From Thielaviopsis euricoi (Eukaryota; Ascomycota; Sordariomycetes; Microascales; Ceratocystidaceae), in NCBI GenBank assembly GCA_001599615.1, contig BCHJ01000001.1, positions 2,619,987 through 2,683,986 on the forward strand: DNA of 64,000 nucleotides. The letters run 5' to 3'. The translations under genes and the position numbers were made by a program. The notes beneath the pieces were generated by a model. It saw nothing but the letters and a program-made list of their open reading frames with translations, ran no database searches and was not told the DNA's origin. Numbering within the stretch: position 1 is the first letter of the stretch; the number at the start of each line of letters is the position of its first letter. This document shows, piece after piece, positions 10,524 to 21,541 of this stretch.

Positions 10524-12020
10524 TTAGACAATAGTCGTGTTGATCTGGGGGATCGAGAAGCAGCGGTTGGTGACCTTCTTCTCCCAGTTGAACATGTGGC
10601 CGTGGAGAACCTTGGAGAAGTAACCATCAATGTCCAGGAAGAAGTCGGAAATCAGGTGAACACCGTTCTTGATGGAAGAGTCGCACGAGGTGGGCAGGTT
10701 GCCAGCAGCGCTGATGTCCTTGCCAGTGCCATCCATGCCAACACCCTGGGTGCCGAAGAGCTCGAACTTGTTCTGAAGCATGGGCTTGATGACAACGCCC
10801 GAAGATAGGTCGACAGTGTTGTTGAACAGCTCAATGCCCAGGTCCAGAGTGATCTCGGCGTTGGGGGTGATGTGGCCCTTGATGGCCTCGTCAACCGAGA
10901 CGTGAGCGCCGTAGGTAGCATCCTCGAAGCCGTAGAACTTGGACTGGTTGAACTGCAGCATGTTGACGTGCATTTTGCCGGCGGGGATGTGGAAGTCGAC
11001 GTCAGTCTTCAGCTTGGCAGAGGTCTCGAGATCAAAGGCAGCGCCCAGAGCAAACTTCACGCTGGGGCCAAAGGTCATGACCTTGGGGATGACAGTCTTG
11101 TGCCACGAGAAAGCGTGGGGAGTGTAGCTGAAGGCCTTCTGGATCTTGATCTTGGCATCGGCAGACAGCTTGGCAGAGGCATCAAACTCCAGGTTGACAT
11201 CGAAGGACAGGGTCTCGAACTTGAGGTTGTGCAGGTGGAACTTGAGCGTACCGGTCAGGCTGACGGTAGCGTTGAACCAGGCGTGCTCGGCAAAGACGGA
11301 GACCTTGCTGCCCTCGCTGTACAGCTTGGTGTTGGGCGGCAGCGACAGACCGAAGTTGATGGAGGGAGTGGTGCCGTTGATAAGCGGCATGCGCTTCGAC
11401 AGACCAGCAGGCATGTCGTTGAAGTCCATAACAATGGTCTTCGTGACCTCGGAGATGTCGACGGGGACACTGGTGACGCTGATGGTGTTGGAAGCCTTGT
11501 CACCGCTGACGCTGCTGGCCGAGAAGAAACCGCGCTCATCGGGGCTGTTGCAGTTGGTGCCGTGGTTGGTGATCAGCACGAACTTCTTCTTGGAGGCCCA
11601 CTTGGACAGAGCCTTGGAGTAGGCCTTGGCGTCGCTGAAGGACACCTGCACCTTGGTCGAGGAGCAGGAGACGCTCTTGATAGACTCAATGTCCTCAAGC
11701 AGAACAGCGGGCGAGTGCATGTCCAGAGCCATGGAGATGGAACCGGCCTCGCCATCAGCCGGGGCGTAAGTGACGTTGACGTCGTACTTGGGGTCAACAG
11801 TGGAAGACTTGTCACCGCTGACGGGGGCAACAGGGACGTAAGTCTGAGTGGCGTTGAGGGGGACACCAGTGGCCTGGTTGGCGAGGATAGAGGTGGTGGA
11901 GGAGACCACGTCTAGAGTCAGACTGGCGGAGGTGGTGGTGGTGGGCTTGGCGGCGGGAATGGCCGAGACCATAGCCGGCAGCGCCATGAGCGCCAAGGCG
12001 AGCTTGGAGAAGGAATGCAT
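10524..12020 (-). CDS. Secreted DUF7029/DUF7223-like protein
   Basis: An intronless frame encodes 498 residues. The start MHSFSKLALALMALPAMVSA is a signal peptide, followed by a Thr/Ser-rich stretch. The N-terminal half contains SPAVLLEDIESIKSVSCSST and a KFVLITNHGTNC segment, which I associate with the fungal DUF7029 domain. The C-terminal half is rich in beta-type alternation (FETLSFDVNLEF, ETSAKLKTDVDFHI), as in the DUF7223 partner domain. Several NxT/S glycosylation sites are present and no membrane anchor is obvious. Members are extracellular proteins of unknown function in moulds. GC-rich, regular codon use suggests good expression. The domain names are recalled from family patterns, not searched; that it is a secreted protein is firm. 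Confidence 0.8.
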   Translation of the reverse strand: MHSFSKLALALMALPAMVSAIPAAKPTTTTSASLTLDVVSSTTSILANQATGVPLNATQTYVPVAPVSGDKSSTVDPKYDVNVTYAPADGEAGSISMALDMHSPAVLLEDIESIKSVSCSSTKVQVSFSDAKAYSKALSKWASKKKFVLITNHGTNCNSPDERGFFSASSVSGDKASNTISVTSVPVDISEVTKTIVMDFNDMPAGLSKRMPLINGTTPSINFGLSLPPNTKLYSEGSKVSVFAEHAWFNATVSLTGTLKFHLHNLKFETLSFDVNLEFDASAKLSADAKIKIQKAFSYTPHAFSWHKTVIPKVMTFGPSVKFALGAAFDLETSAKLKTDVDFHIPAGKMHVNMLQFNQSKFYGFEDATYGAHVSVDEAIKGHITPNAEITLDLGIELFNNTVDLSSGVVIKPMLQNKFELFGTQGVGMDGTGKDISAAGNLPTSCDSSIKNGVHLISDFFLDIDGYFSKVLHGHMFNWEKKVTNRCFSIPQINTTIV

Positions 12021-13415
12021 TGTAGGTAGAGAAGTCAGATAAGCAACTAGAGAGAGATCAAAAGAATGTGTAGAGACTGAGTTAACAGGCCCAAAGCAGT
12101 TTCAAGTCAGATGAACAGAGAATGAACGAATGAATGAAAGAGCAGAGAAAGTCAAACGATTGTAAAAGACGCTAAAGCAAGAGAGTGAATTAGAGTGGTT
12201 TGCAAAAGAATGAAAGAGGAGAAGGAATGGCTAGAACTGTAAAGCTCAAGGAGTTGTTGCTGCACTGCCTGGAGAGAAGAAGCAAAAGGAAAGATGAGAT
12301 TTGGGTCGAGGGAGAGGCCATATTTATATTCCATGGACCGGTGATTTTCCCTTGGAGCTCTAGAGCTCTGTTTCTCAGTAGGACCTGGAGTACTACAGTG
12401 AGCAAGTTCTGTCTTGGCATCGGTGTCGCTAGGGTATCGGATCCCGGAAAAGTCAAACACCTTCTAGTAACATGATGAGGTTGATTGCCGATCCTACAGA
12501 AAGCAACCTAATCTGTACCGTATTCTATACATTGTCAAGTTCTATTTTCTATTTGCGTGTAATCCTTGTTGTTAATGCGCCGAAGTCGAAGGATTTGTGG
12601 CCTCAGCGTTGGTGTGGTTCACAAGCCATGGGCACAGAGGGCCAATCAAAGACAGAGAACCTGGCGGAAGACTTTGTATATTTGAGTTAGACTTTTTTAG
12701 ATTTACCTTTACGAGTGTCGGTGATGGCATCAGTGAGCCGACTGGCTTCTAGAAGCTTTACAGTTCTACAGTTGTATTTGTACAAGTAAAAGGCACATTC
12801 GTGGCGTTCTGTCAGCAAGACATAGCGATGGAATGACGTACCATTGATACTTACAGGAACCATGTCCTCGATTATTAGCTGATCACTTATTTGTAACAAT
12901 ATGCTGAATGTATGTGTTCGTCCAATGCTTTTACACTAAGCAATAACTTACTACTCATTACTATTACCCGTCTGTCAAACATGTAGAACCAGACTTTGTT
13001 AGGGTTATGGACACTCCGTGATACATGCTGGCCCAAGCACTCGGTTCCAATAACCCAACGTTTTGAAAAGATAAAAAAGGAAGTCCAACAGCCTCTTCAA
13101 ATTTCCGGCCCGATAAGCAACAACAGGGGCCCATACTTGGAAGGATTCACCAAGTTTAGGCTTCCCGTTATACTTTTGCCCAAAGCAGACTTTTTTCCCT
13201 TCGAGAACATAGACTATTCATTCCAAACTGTTCTCTAGGTGGCAGCTTGGCAATACGCTTGTCATGCATCCTACTTCTCCATCACCTGCCAAAAGAAAGC
13301 TCAGTATCCCGGCGCTGCAGCCAGCAACGGGTCCAGTGAGAAGACGGAATACGGCCTTTGCTACTCAATACAGTGTCCCGGCAAGCGTTTCGGGCGGTTG
13401 GAGCGTCATACATGA
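12021..13415. other. Upstream region of the DUF7029-like gene
   Basis: It holds the leader and promoter of the minus-strand secreted protein gene, including a TATAAATA box at 12321-12328. Open frames here lack protein-like character and I support no gene. Confidence 0.5.
12321..12328 (-). promoter_or_regulatory. TATA box of the DUF7029-like gene
   Basis: A consensus TATAAATA on the minus strand lies about 300 bases upstream of the start codon of the secreted protein. Motif and position only. Confidence 0.5.
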
Positions 13416-13646
13416 GACGAGAGACGCGAAGAAAAAGGGCAAGATAGCGAGAAACAGAATCCTCGGCCCGCATACAGACATCTCATGGACCTGCTGGCGG
13501 CCAAGGAGTGTCTTCTCGACGACGTCAATACCACCACGGGCCAGTTTCTTTTGGTGACGGTGACGGTCGCGGTGACTAGAAGCAAAGATCTCAGGTTGGT
13601 CGGCCGGTCGTTGGACAGGTTGGAGACAGCGGAAAGTCGGGAATGA
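13416..13646 (+). pseudogene. Possible coding remnant, unassigned
   Basis: An open frame of 76 codons without an ATG start runs between stops at 13413 and 13644. Its sequence has protein-like character (AYRHLMDLLAAKECLLDDV, then GQFLLVTVTVAVTR and LVGRSLDRLETAESRE), with regular hydrophobic alternation. I do not recognise the family. It could be the 3' exon of a lost gene or chance. Confidence 0.25.
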
Positions 13647-15043
13647 GAGTGAGAAATGAAGGAAACCCGATGTATGAACTCTGACGTCTGTACTTGAGCT
13701 TGGCAGTGTATGCTATGCTGATGGCACGTAGTATATTGTACGGCAGTAACGGAGGTTTGTTTCCCGACATAGTATTCTATCGATGGCGTAGCGGCTTGCT
13801 GCTGATTAATGCCAAAGAAGATTTCTATTTTTTTACGGGTTATAGGCCGTTGTATTCAGGCCAATAGGAAAAAGAAAAAAAAACGGAAAAAACGAAATGA
13901 ACGAAAAGAGCGAAGAACAAAAAAACAAAAAAAGAATAATTCGCCTAACAGCATGCACTACCCAGCCGAAATTCCGCGCACACATCTATCCATATTATTT
14001 TTTGCCGCTTTATCCTCGGTCCGTCCGTCGCCGTGTTCCTCGCATTCACAAAAAAAAAAAAAAAACCACCCATGATGACACAAGTGTCAGTTGAAATCCA
14101 TTCCATGTTCCTGCAGCTGTCCTGTCAACTCTGCTTCCGCTAATTGATCACTCGTCTTAGCCAATAATTAAGTGCTCTAGACCTTTGCTATGACCTTCAA
14201 TTCTAAACTTATACCAACTAGACTCTTTCCCCACCAAGATAGTTGTAGAGTATCATGAGTTCGTTTTGCCGCGGCGGTACCCTGTCGATCTCTTCTCTGG
14301 GCAACATTACTGCTACGTCTGAGCATAATACATCTCATGTTGCAATTTTGTCTCATCTTGACAAGAGGGAGGAAACAAGTCATCACCATCCTTTAAAAAA
14401 AAATAAAAATAAAAAAATAAATCTGGCCGCCATAAACCCACCCTCTTTTCTATGAAAGTTGGCTTAATATTTTGGATAAAAAAAAGGCTCAACAATCGCT
14501 TATGTCTCGCGAGAATACTACCACACACCGTTTCTTTTCTTTCGCTTTTTCACTCACACACACACAACGGCTGGCCCGATGGCAAATTCTATTAAAAATG
14601 TAGGAAAAAGCTCGGACGGTGATAAGTGACCGGAGTTTGCTTCCCTGTTCCTATTTTAAGACGACGACGACATGTTAGTGTCACGTGACCTATCTACAGC
14701 ATAACTTCATTCATGTCATCATGAACCGCAAGTCATGGCTCGTTCTAGCCCTTGATATTCTATTAAAATAACAGTAGGATCAATACTTGGCTGACATTTT
14801 ATTAAGCCCCTGCAATAACTCTGATGTTTGTTTGTGAGCTATGTTTCATTCTGGTAAAGTATAACGACGAACATCATCACTAGCTTTAAGCCATAATCAT
14901 GTTCTCTTGATCAGTTTGTACCACAACTTTAGAAATGACTTGGGTTCTAGACTGTTCAGCAATAGAGTTAAAGTGAGGTTGATAATAGTTCAACTGTGCC
15001 TCTTGAATTTTACAGAATATTCATCTTTTTCAAGAATAACAGC
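13647..15043. other. Spacer with A-rich and T-rich runs
   Basis: AT-rich sequence with adenine runs near 13867-13935 and 14050-14065 and a palindromic GTCACGTGAC at about 14680. No supported gene. Confidence 0.5.
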
Positions 15044-15444
15044 ATGGCTTCCTCAGATACGAAGAGAACGAGCCTCCACTCTTTTCAGCCACCTCGGCGC
15101 TATGAACATGGGTTTCAAGTATATCAATGCGATCTCTACGATGAGTTCCATCACAAGGATGCCTTAAGTCAGAGTAGTCTCAGATACTCGAGCTCAGGTC
15201 AGATCTGATGTTACTTAATGACAGGCTACAACTACAGTTGAGCCATCTTCTGATCTGCCTTGAAAGGGAAAGATAGTGAGTTGACGAACGTGTAGCAATT
15301 GCAAGACAAAGGTCAGGCAACGTAGATAGTTTGGACTATTACCCCTCAGTAGCAGATGAAGCACGGAGACTGGAAGCGAGAGGAGCAAGATATAGGGAGT
15401 TGTTTCTACCAGCACGTATACAGTCGAGCGAAGTGAGGAATTGA
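15044..15444 (+). pseudogene. Decayed short gene of unknown family
   Basis: An ATG at 15044 opens a frame beginning MASSDTKRTSLHSFQPPRRY that stops at 15206-15208. A second frame from 15208 (MLLNDRLQLQLSHLLICLER) continues past a TAG-TGA pair at about 15274-15279. It ends with VDERVAIARQRSGNVDSLDY and EARRLEARGARYRELFLPAR at 15444. The two halves look like parts of one helical protein separated by one frameshift and two adjacent stops. I do not recognise the family. An intron could hide part of the damage, but no splice pair I tried restores the frame. Confidence 0.35.
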
Positions 15445-15685
15445 ATACAAGATAAGAAGCAATATCCATGAAAAATAACTCGATAATAATAGAGCAAAGA
15501 CCAACCGATGCAATCCAGACGTTATTTGACAAGGCAAAGACCGCTGGAAGCAAAGAAAAGATAGCAGGGTAGGCATGAATAGATTTAGTGGCAAAGTGTT
15601 TTGTACTTGGAACTATAAGTGGTACAAGAAAATGTCCCTCGCGATGGTCTGTAATTGTAGTTCATGAAATGGAGTCATTTCGCAG

Positions 15686-16092
15686 CTACTGGAGTAGAGC
15701 ATTAACATATATCATGTCCAGTAATCTGTAGCGATAGGCAAGTAATCGTGCCGATGCGACGCAGTTTCTCCCCTTCAATTCCCGGCCGTCTAGCCAGATA
15801 GCTACAAAGTCCTCTGTTGCATAGATACGCTGGCATGCAATAGAAAAGAGGGTAGTCCAACCTGCAGAAGTCATAGACGCGCCTTCAATGCTGCCGATCA
15901 AGATAGTAGTATGATAATATATGTGTAACATCGAGGACTAAGCGTAGGCCTCGCTCTACATCCGAGCATTGCCGACTTTACTGAAGTTGCACGTACCTGA
16001 GTTGCCGCCAAGCACATTCGACTCTTTCTTCTGCAGATTAAGAGGTACTTAGGCTTGGCGCTTCCACAGAAAGATTCCTCACAACCATGCAC
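15686..16092 (-). other. Unassigned minus-strand open frames, possible gene remnant
   Basis: Two overlapping minus-strand frames start at 16092 (MHGCEESFCGSAKPKYLLIC) and about 15931. The latter contains GASMTSAGWTTLFSIACQRI and YATEDFVAIWLDGRELKGRN, which look protein-like. A GTACGT donor at about 15998 could join them, but I found no clean acceptor. No family recognised. Confidence 0.25.
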
Positions 16093-16239
16093 ATCACCAT
16101 AGCTTTAAATTCTGGATAGATTAAGTTCTCCTAGAGGGGAAGAAAAAAAAAAGAAAAAAATTAAATTAATAGCGCAATATTCAACTGCGGCCTATTTTCA
16201 ATGTTTTAATCCACTCGCACCAAGACTATATCACCCCAT

Positions 16240-17187
16240 TCAGGTCGCCGTCGTTACAGCAGAAGCAGAGTTAGAATTGAATTCAGAAGCACGAGAAGAA
16301 GGCGAAGCACGTGGAGTGGGTGTATGCATGCGTGTCGGCGTCGGTGTGGACGAAGGCGAAGACGAGGACGAGGACGAGGACGAGGGCGAAGACGCAGGCT
16401 CGGAAGCCATCCGAGGACACGGCTCGACTGCCGATATTCCAGGCGAGTCTTGCTTGACGTCATCATCACCATCAGCAGCACTGTCAGACGAAAGACTGCT
16501 AGAGTCGTCGCTGCTCATACTCTGCGTGTCGTCTAACACGGCGTCCTCAGGCTCCGCCACAGTACCACCTTTGGCAACAGGGCTGCCAGGAGCAGCAGTA
16601 CTTGCAGCAGGAGAAGAACTTTCCGAAGCAGCAGAAGAAGTGTCAGAAACAGAACGACTAAGAACACGCTGGGATTCGTCAACAGCAACAAAAGACCCCT
16701 CGGCCTCGGTAGAGTCAGCGGCGGGGAATGGCTTTTGTGGCGAAGGCTCGCTGTCGTCGTCGCTAGAATCATCATCTTCTGAGCTGCTCGAAGTGTCCTC
16801 CAGATCGCCATGTTCGGCAACCCTATCTTTAGCTGCAACTGTAGTCTCCTTCCTGGTAGAGCTCTCGCCTATATTCGCTTCGCCATTAGCGCTGGATGTG
16901 TTTTCCGGAACTTCACTTGGTTCCGGTGTACTTTTGGCGCTTGCTTTGGCGGACGTAGTCGGCACATGCTGACGGTGTTCGTTCTCCTCGGCCTCGGAAT
17001 CAGTCTCCTCATTTCCAAACTGGGCTGACGCCAACTTCACCGACTCTCTTGGCGTGATTGGGGTCTCCTTGGTCTCGGCAGCGGGTTCGATCGTGGGTGG
17101 CTTCGTTTCTCCTGTGCTTGTAGTCGCAGTCGTCGTAGTAGTGGTAGTAGGCTTGGTTTCTGAGTTGTTGCGAGTTTGAGAGGCACC
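16240..17187 (-). other. In-frame acidic Ser/Glu/Asp-rich tail beyond the stop of the RanBP1 gene
   Basis: Immediately after the TAG at 17190-17188 the same frame stays open for 315 codons and ends at a TGA (16242-16240). It encodes a low-complexity tail rich in Thr, Ser, Glu and Asp (for example EDTSSSSEDDDSSDDDSEPS). There is no ATG before about 16410, so it could not be translated independently in the normal way. It is either a tail lost by a nonsense change, a tail joined by readthrough, or the product of a sequencing error at the TAG. Repetitive GAC/GAG codons also keep other frames open, so openness alone is weak evidence. Confidence 0.45.
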
Positions 17188-18753
17188 CTAGTTCCTGGCC
17201 AACTCTCGCTGAACAACGTCAATTTCATTCATCCATGCCTTGGCATTCGCAGCCGTCATCTGTAAGACAATCGTCAGTATGTGAATCACTGCAAATCGCC
17301 GTCTCAGTACAAACCTTGAGGTGCACGTTGATTGGCTTGCCATCTTCCAGAGCGGTAAACATGATGCCAGTCGACTTCAAGCCCTCCTTCAGCTGGAACT
17401 TCATGGCAGGAACCAGCACTGTGTTGAGAATCACACGGCCAGTATGGTCCTGGCGCATAATGATGCGAACACCCTTAGAGCTTGAGCCGCTAGCCTCCTC
17501 ATCTTGGGGCGTCGAGGCATCAAAGCTACCAGCAATAACACTGCCGTCGTTGTCAAAGCTGACACTGGCTTCGGGCACGTTGATCTTGGCGTTTCCAGCA
17601 CCGCGCTCCTTCCATCCCATGTCATTGTCAAGATGGTATAGGCGAGAGCGCACTGACAGAATAGTGGCTTCGCCAGACTCGCCGTCGTTGACCTGGACTA
17701 AAAAGGGTGTTAGCAGTTGCTTACGAGACTTATGGCAATATCACTAAAAGATAGCATACCTCTGTGCAGCTTAATCTTCTTCTCCTTCTCGTCCTTCTCC
17801 TTTTCCTTCTCTTCGCCCTCGCCTTCCTCGTTGGCGCTTCCGTTCTCGTCATCGGAGTCCTCTTCAGTGTCGCTGTCCGGGGCACCGAACGGCTTGGCAG
17901 ACTTGGTACCAAACGAAGAGCTGTCTCCAGGCTTAGCAAATGAGGAGAGCTTGCTGCCTCCAATACCGCCAAAGCCCGTCGCGCCACCGCCAAAAACACT
18001 GGTACCACCAATTGATGAGCCAAAGGGCTTCACAGTCGTAGAAGACGCGCCGCCGAGAGATGAAAAGGGCGAGGAGCCAGCGGCAGAGCCAAAAGAAAGC
18101 TTGGATGCAGCACCGGATGTAGTCGAAGACGATCTGAATGGTGAAGCGCCAGACAAGGCGCTACTGCCAAAAATGCTAGTACCGGTTCCGGTGCTAGCGG
18201 ATCCAAAGGGAGAAACGGTCGATGACGCGCGAGCAGCAAAGCCTGACTTGGCAAAGGCGGAGGCAGAAGTTGTGGGGGGCTTGTCGTCGGCGGGCTTCGT
18301 CGAGGGGGCGGTCTTTTCTGATGAGGTCTACCAAGGCGGGTTAATACTAGGTCGAGACATTACTGCAGCTGCTCTACGAAGATCGAGCATAAAGGGTCTA
18401 GAGAGTCAAATAAGGCTTACCTGGTCCTCCTCGTCTCTGGCGCGTTTCTTCTCGGGCTCAGTAGCATCGCCATTGTCTTGCGCCGCGTCAACCTTGTCAG
18501 CACCGTCAACGATCTGGTCGTGCGCGCGCTTTTTCTTGGGCGAGCCGAGCTGTTCGCGTAAGCCATCAGCCTTAACTTCTGACATGGGCGAGTCGGAGTC
18601 GGGCGTGGTGGGACTGGCGGCCTTTTCCTTGTCCGATTCTGAAATCTTGGTGTTGCTTAGTTCCTTGCGGGTAGCGATGGTAGTAGCATCCTCAGTCGCG
18701 GGAGAGGGATCAACACGATCGCTTGAGGGACTATCGACCGTAGCGGAAGTCAT
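17188..18753 (-). CDS. RanBP1-domain nuclear transport protein (Yrb2/RanBP3/Nup50-like)
   Basis: Four exons: 18753-18421, 18327-17760, 17697-17315 and 17259-17188, all with GT/AG ends and correct phases, give about 451 residues. The N-terminal part is acidic and Ser-rich with two basic nuclear-localisation-like clusters (SPKKKRAHDQ, EPEKKRARDE). The middle is rich in Gly, Ser and FG dipeptides (TSIFGSS, TSVFGGGATGFGG), as in nucleoporins. An acidic run (EEGEGEEKEKEKDEKEKK) precedes the Ran-binding domain, about residues 300-440, with LYHLDNDMGWKERGAGNAKI and RIIMRQDHTGRVILNTVL. Such proteins bind RanGTP and assist Crm1 export or importin release at the nuclear pore. The frame continues open beyond the stop into a long acidic tail (16240-17187). 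Confidence 0.85.
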
Positions 18754-20458
18754 GATGTGAAATTATATGGGTGTTATACGGGCGGGTGGTAGTTGTTGCA
18801 GCTGGACAAAGATGAGATTGATGGCAACGACGCAAGCAAAACCTATCGGCGACCGATGATGTGACGGATGAGAAGATTGCTAGATAGAACAGCAGAGAGG
18901 GCGGGGCAAGTATTAAAACTGCAGCACCCCAAGTGAATAAATGTATCAGGGCCGAAACAAAAAGTTTGGAAGAAATGAGCGATAGGGAGAAGAAGGTGAA
19001 AAGTTTCGGGGCGACGACTGAAAAAAGAAGAAAAAAAAAATAAGCCTATCGAGCTGCAGAGTCTAGAAGTGGAGAGAAAGAAAAAAAAGACGACGCCAGG
19101 ATGGTGGGAACAAATTGGTTGATGGAAGATTTGAATGCAAAGAAAAATGAAAGGCAAAGGCAAGGCTAGCCATTAACAAAGCTGAGGAGAAATTGGAATG
19201 GAGGTGAGCTAAAGCTGGCCCTTGTCTTGGACCTAGAAAGGACTTGACAGGCCTGGAAAATAAGCCTGCAGTGCACTATGGCCCACTAAAACACGACCCC
19301 AAGGTCATGTTTACAGCCGGCCAAGTCAAGTCAAGTCAGGTTAAGTCAATCTACGGTAGAGCACAACAGTCTTGGAGCGAGCCAATTACAGAGCGTTCCG
19401 GTAAGCCATATCTCGCAAATATAATGGGCATGAAAGAACCCGGCTTGTGATCGGATCCGGCCGCGGTCACATTGCGAGATAGTGCGATTTCAATTCACGA
19501 CGCGACAATGGGATCCTCATTCACTGATCTATTCGCCTGCTTGTTGACATTCACGGTGAATTCATTGTAGAGCAAAATGTACACAATGTGTACAATTCCA
19601 ACCGACAATTCCATCGCGTCCTTTATTTCTTTTTTTTTTTTCACTATTCATTGTTTTGCGCCAGACTATAATGGATTCTTCTTGGTAACGCCTGGTACTT
19701 AGCAAATCCCGTCGTCAAACAAACACCTGCAGTAAAAAAGCGACCAATGCACATCCATGCGGGGCGCATCGCATAAACCCAAGCTTGTTAGCCTTTCTAT
19801 GCTGTGCAGTAGCCCTTTTCCGGTTTTCTTGGTTGGCTTTAAAGGGTGCTTTTCGCCCCCCCGTGTGATGTATGATCAATGTGATCAACATCGGTGTGTG
19901 TGGCTGGCAGCCAGCCAGCCTGCTAGCAATATCGGCTCAGCATCAAGGGACAGCAAAACAAAAGGCGCCCGCTCGTGTTGAGTGGACAATTGCAATCGAC
20001 TGTTGTTTGCGCTGACAATTGACTACTGCGGAGTGTTACGCGATTAGAAACGTTGATCCACGTAAGGAAACAAACGTTGATCTTTTCTGGGGCTCGATAG
20101 TGGCTCACATTATTCTATGTCTGGAAGCCCATATCCCTGCCCCTCTTTCTGCTTCATATTGGGCATACCACGTGAGCTCGTATGGGTGACAAACACAAAC
20201 CCTAACGCTATTGTCTCTAACCCTATCATACGTTCTGAGCTACAGCATACACTGCGACCAAGCAAAGCTATTCGCGTTGGTGTTCACCAGCGATACACTA
20301 CGATATCATGCACGGAAAGAGACCCAGAAAGGTATGTCAAAACAGTTCAATCAGGCTGGCTCGAGCGCTAAAATCAACACGGAAGATAGAAAAGCCACTA
20401 CTAGGACATGCAAATACTATACAGCCCCGACGCTATGCGCCTGGCAGAATCAGCTGCT
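18754..20458. other. Intergenic region between RanBP1-domain and YIP4-like genes
   Basis: It contains the upstream region of the RanBP1-domain gene, with A-rich runs near 19020-19090. A short tandem CAAGT stretch lies at about 19321-19348, and CCCTAA-like words at about 20200-20225. No gene supported. Confidence 0.55.
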
Positions 20459-21541
20459 TTAGCTGATGAAGCACAGGCAGCCAATGCCAATGTAGAACAC
20501 TAGCAGAGGGTACACAGCTAGGGCCACCCGGTTTTTGACCACACCAGACCCCGCCAAGATGCTGATACCGGCAGCCATTGACCATAGGACAAGCACAATG
20601 TACACGGGGATACGCGCAATCCAGTATAACCGGAAGGCAGACAGCAGAGCGGCAATGACGAGCGGGAAAAGCGTGTATCCAATGACGCAAACACTCTGCG
20701 CGAATGATCTGAGAGTGATGAGTTAGCAGAGTCACTCAAAGTGTGTTGGGGGGAAGAGGTGGAAAAATGATAACTTACATGCTTCCGCCCAGAAGACGAA
20801 TCTGCAGGGTAACAACCGCCTCGCCAACCCAAACCATAGCGAAGATGCCGCTGAACACGGCGTCCTTTTGCTCTGGACGCGCGTGCACACTGAGCAGCAC
20901 GCTCAGCGCCAGACAGAAAATCAAGGGTCCCCAGAGATCCCAATCCCGCAGGCCCGACGTCATATGGTTAGCCGCCACCAGCGACTCGGTATCCATGACA
21001 CGGCCGGCCAAGTTAGCAAACTCCTCGCGCGCGCCCGCGATACCAGCCTCACGCAGGTTTGCATAGGCGCCGCGCAGGCCCTCTGCCGACTCAAACATGG
21101 TGCCGCCGAGAATGTAGCGCGGCCAGAGCACCTCGCGCATCTTGCCCCAGATGGCGAGCAGGTCGCGGCGCAGCGTGGCCCAGACGGTCTCGTCAATGGT
21201 GCTCTGGGCGGCATGGCGGTCTTCGCCGGGGATGCGCGACGTCAGATAGCTCTCGGTGGCGGCGCTGGCAAGGCTGCTCCCGCCGCCGGCGCGGGAGGAA
21301 GAGCCGGCAGAGGCACTGGCGGAGGAGCCGATTTTTCCGGTGAGAGGACGGGTGTCGAGAGGGTCGTCGAAGTCATTGAGGTCGGCTATAGGCGGGCGGA
21401 ATAAGTTAGAATAAATTGTACAAGAATAGAAGAAACTATAAAAAAAGGAAGTGGCGAACCGTCATCGGGGTCAATCATGTCGTCGTCATCTTCAAGCATC
21501 GGCTCGTCGTAGAGCTTCTTGCTGCTGTCGGAAGAGGCCAT
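20459..21541 (-). CDS. Yip1-domain Golgi membrane protein (YIP4/YIPF6-like)
   Basis: Three exons, 21541-21460, 21385-20779 and 20708-20459, give about 312 residues with consistent phases. The N-terminal 110 residues are cytosolic, acidic (LEDDDDMIDPDD) and Ser/Ala-rich. Next come the hallmark segment WDLWGPLIFCLALSVLL and five predicted membrane helices, including AVFSGIFAMVWVGEAVVTL, SFAQSVCVIGYTLFPLVIAA, IPVYIVLVLWSMAAGISIL and the C-terminal VYPLLVFYIGIGCLCFIS. The DLWGP start and GY-LFPL motif fit the YIPF6/Yip4 subgroup. These proteins sit in Golgi and ER-Golgi membranes and bind Rab/Ypt GTPases in vesicle transport. Donor GTTCGC in intron 1 is slightly unusual. Confidence 0.88.

Noticed and set aside
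10872..11915. Plus-strand 347-codon open frame
   Set aside because: Antisense shadow of the secreted DUF7029-like gene; Gly/Val/Asp-rich mirror translation with no domain.
16277..16972. Plus-strand 231-codon open frame
   Set aside because: Antisense to the acidic low-complexity tail, where trinucleotide repeats keep several frames open.
17717..18760. Plus-strand 347-codon open frame
   Set aside because: Antisense to the FG-rich part of the RanBP1-domain gene and crosses its intron.
20200..20230. Telomere-like CCCTAA words
   Set aside because: Only two scattered, separated copies; no tandem array, so no telomeric or interstitial repeat is supported.
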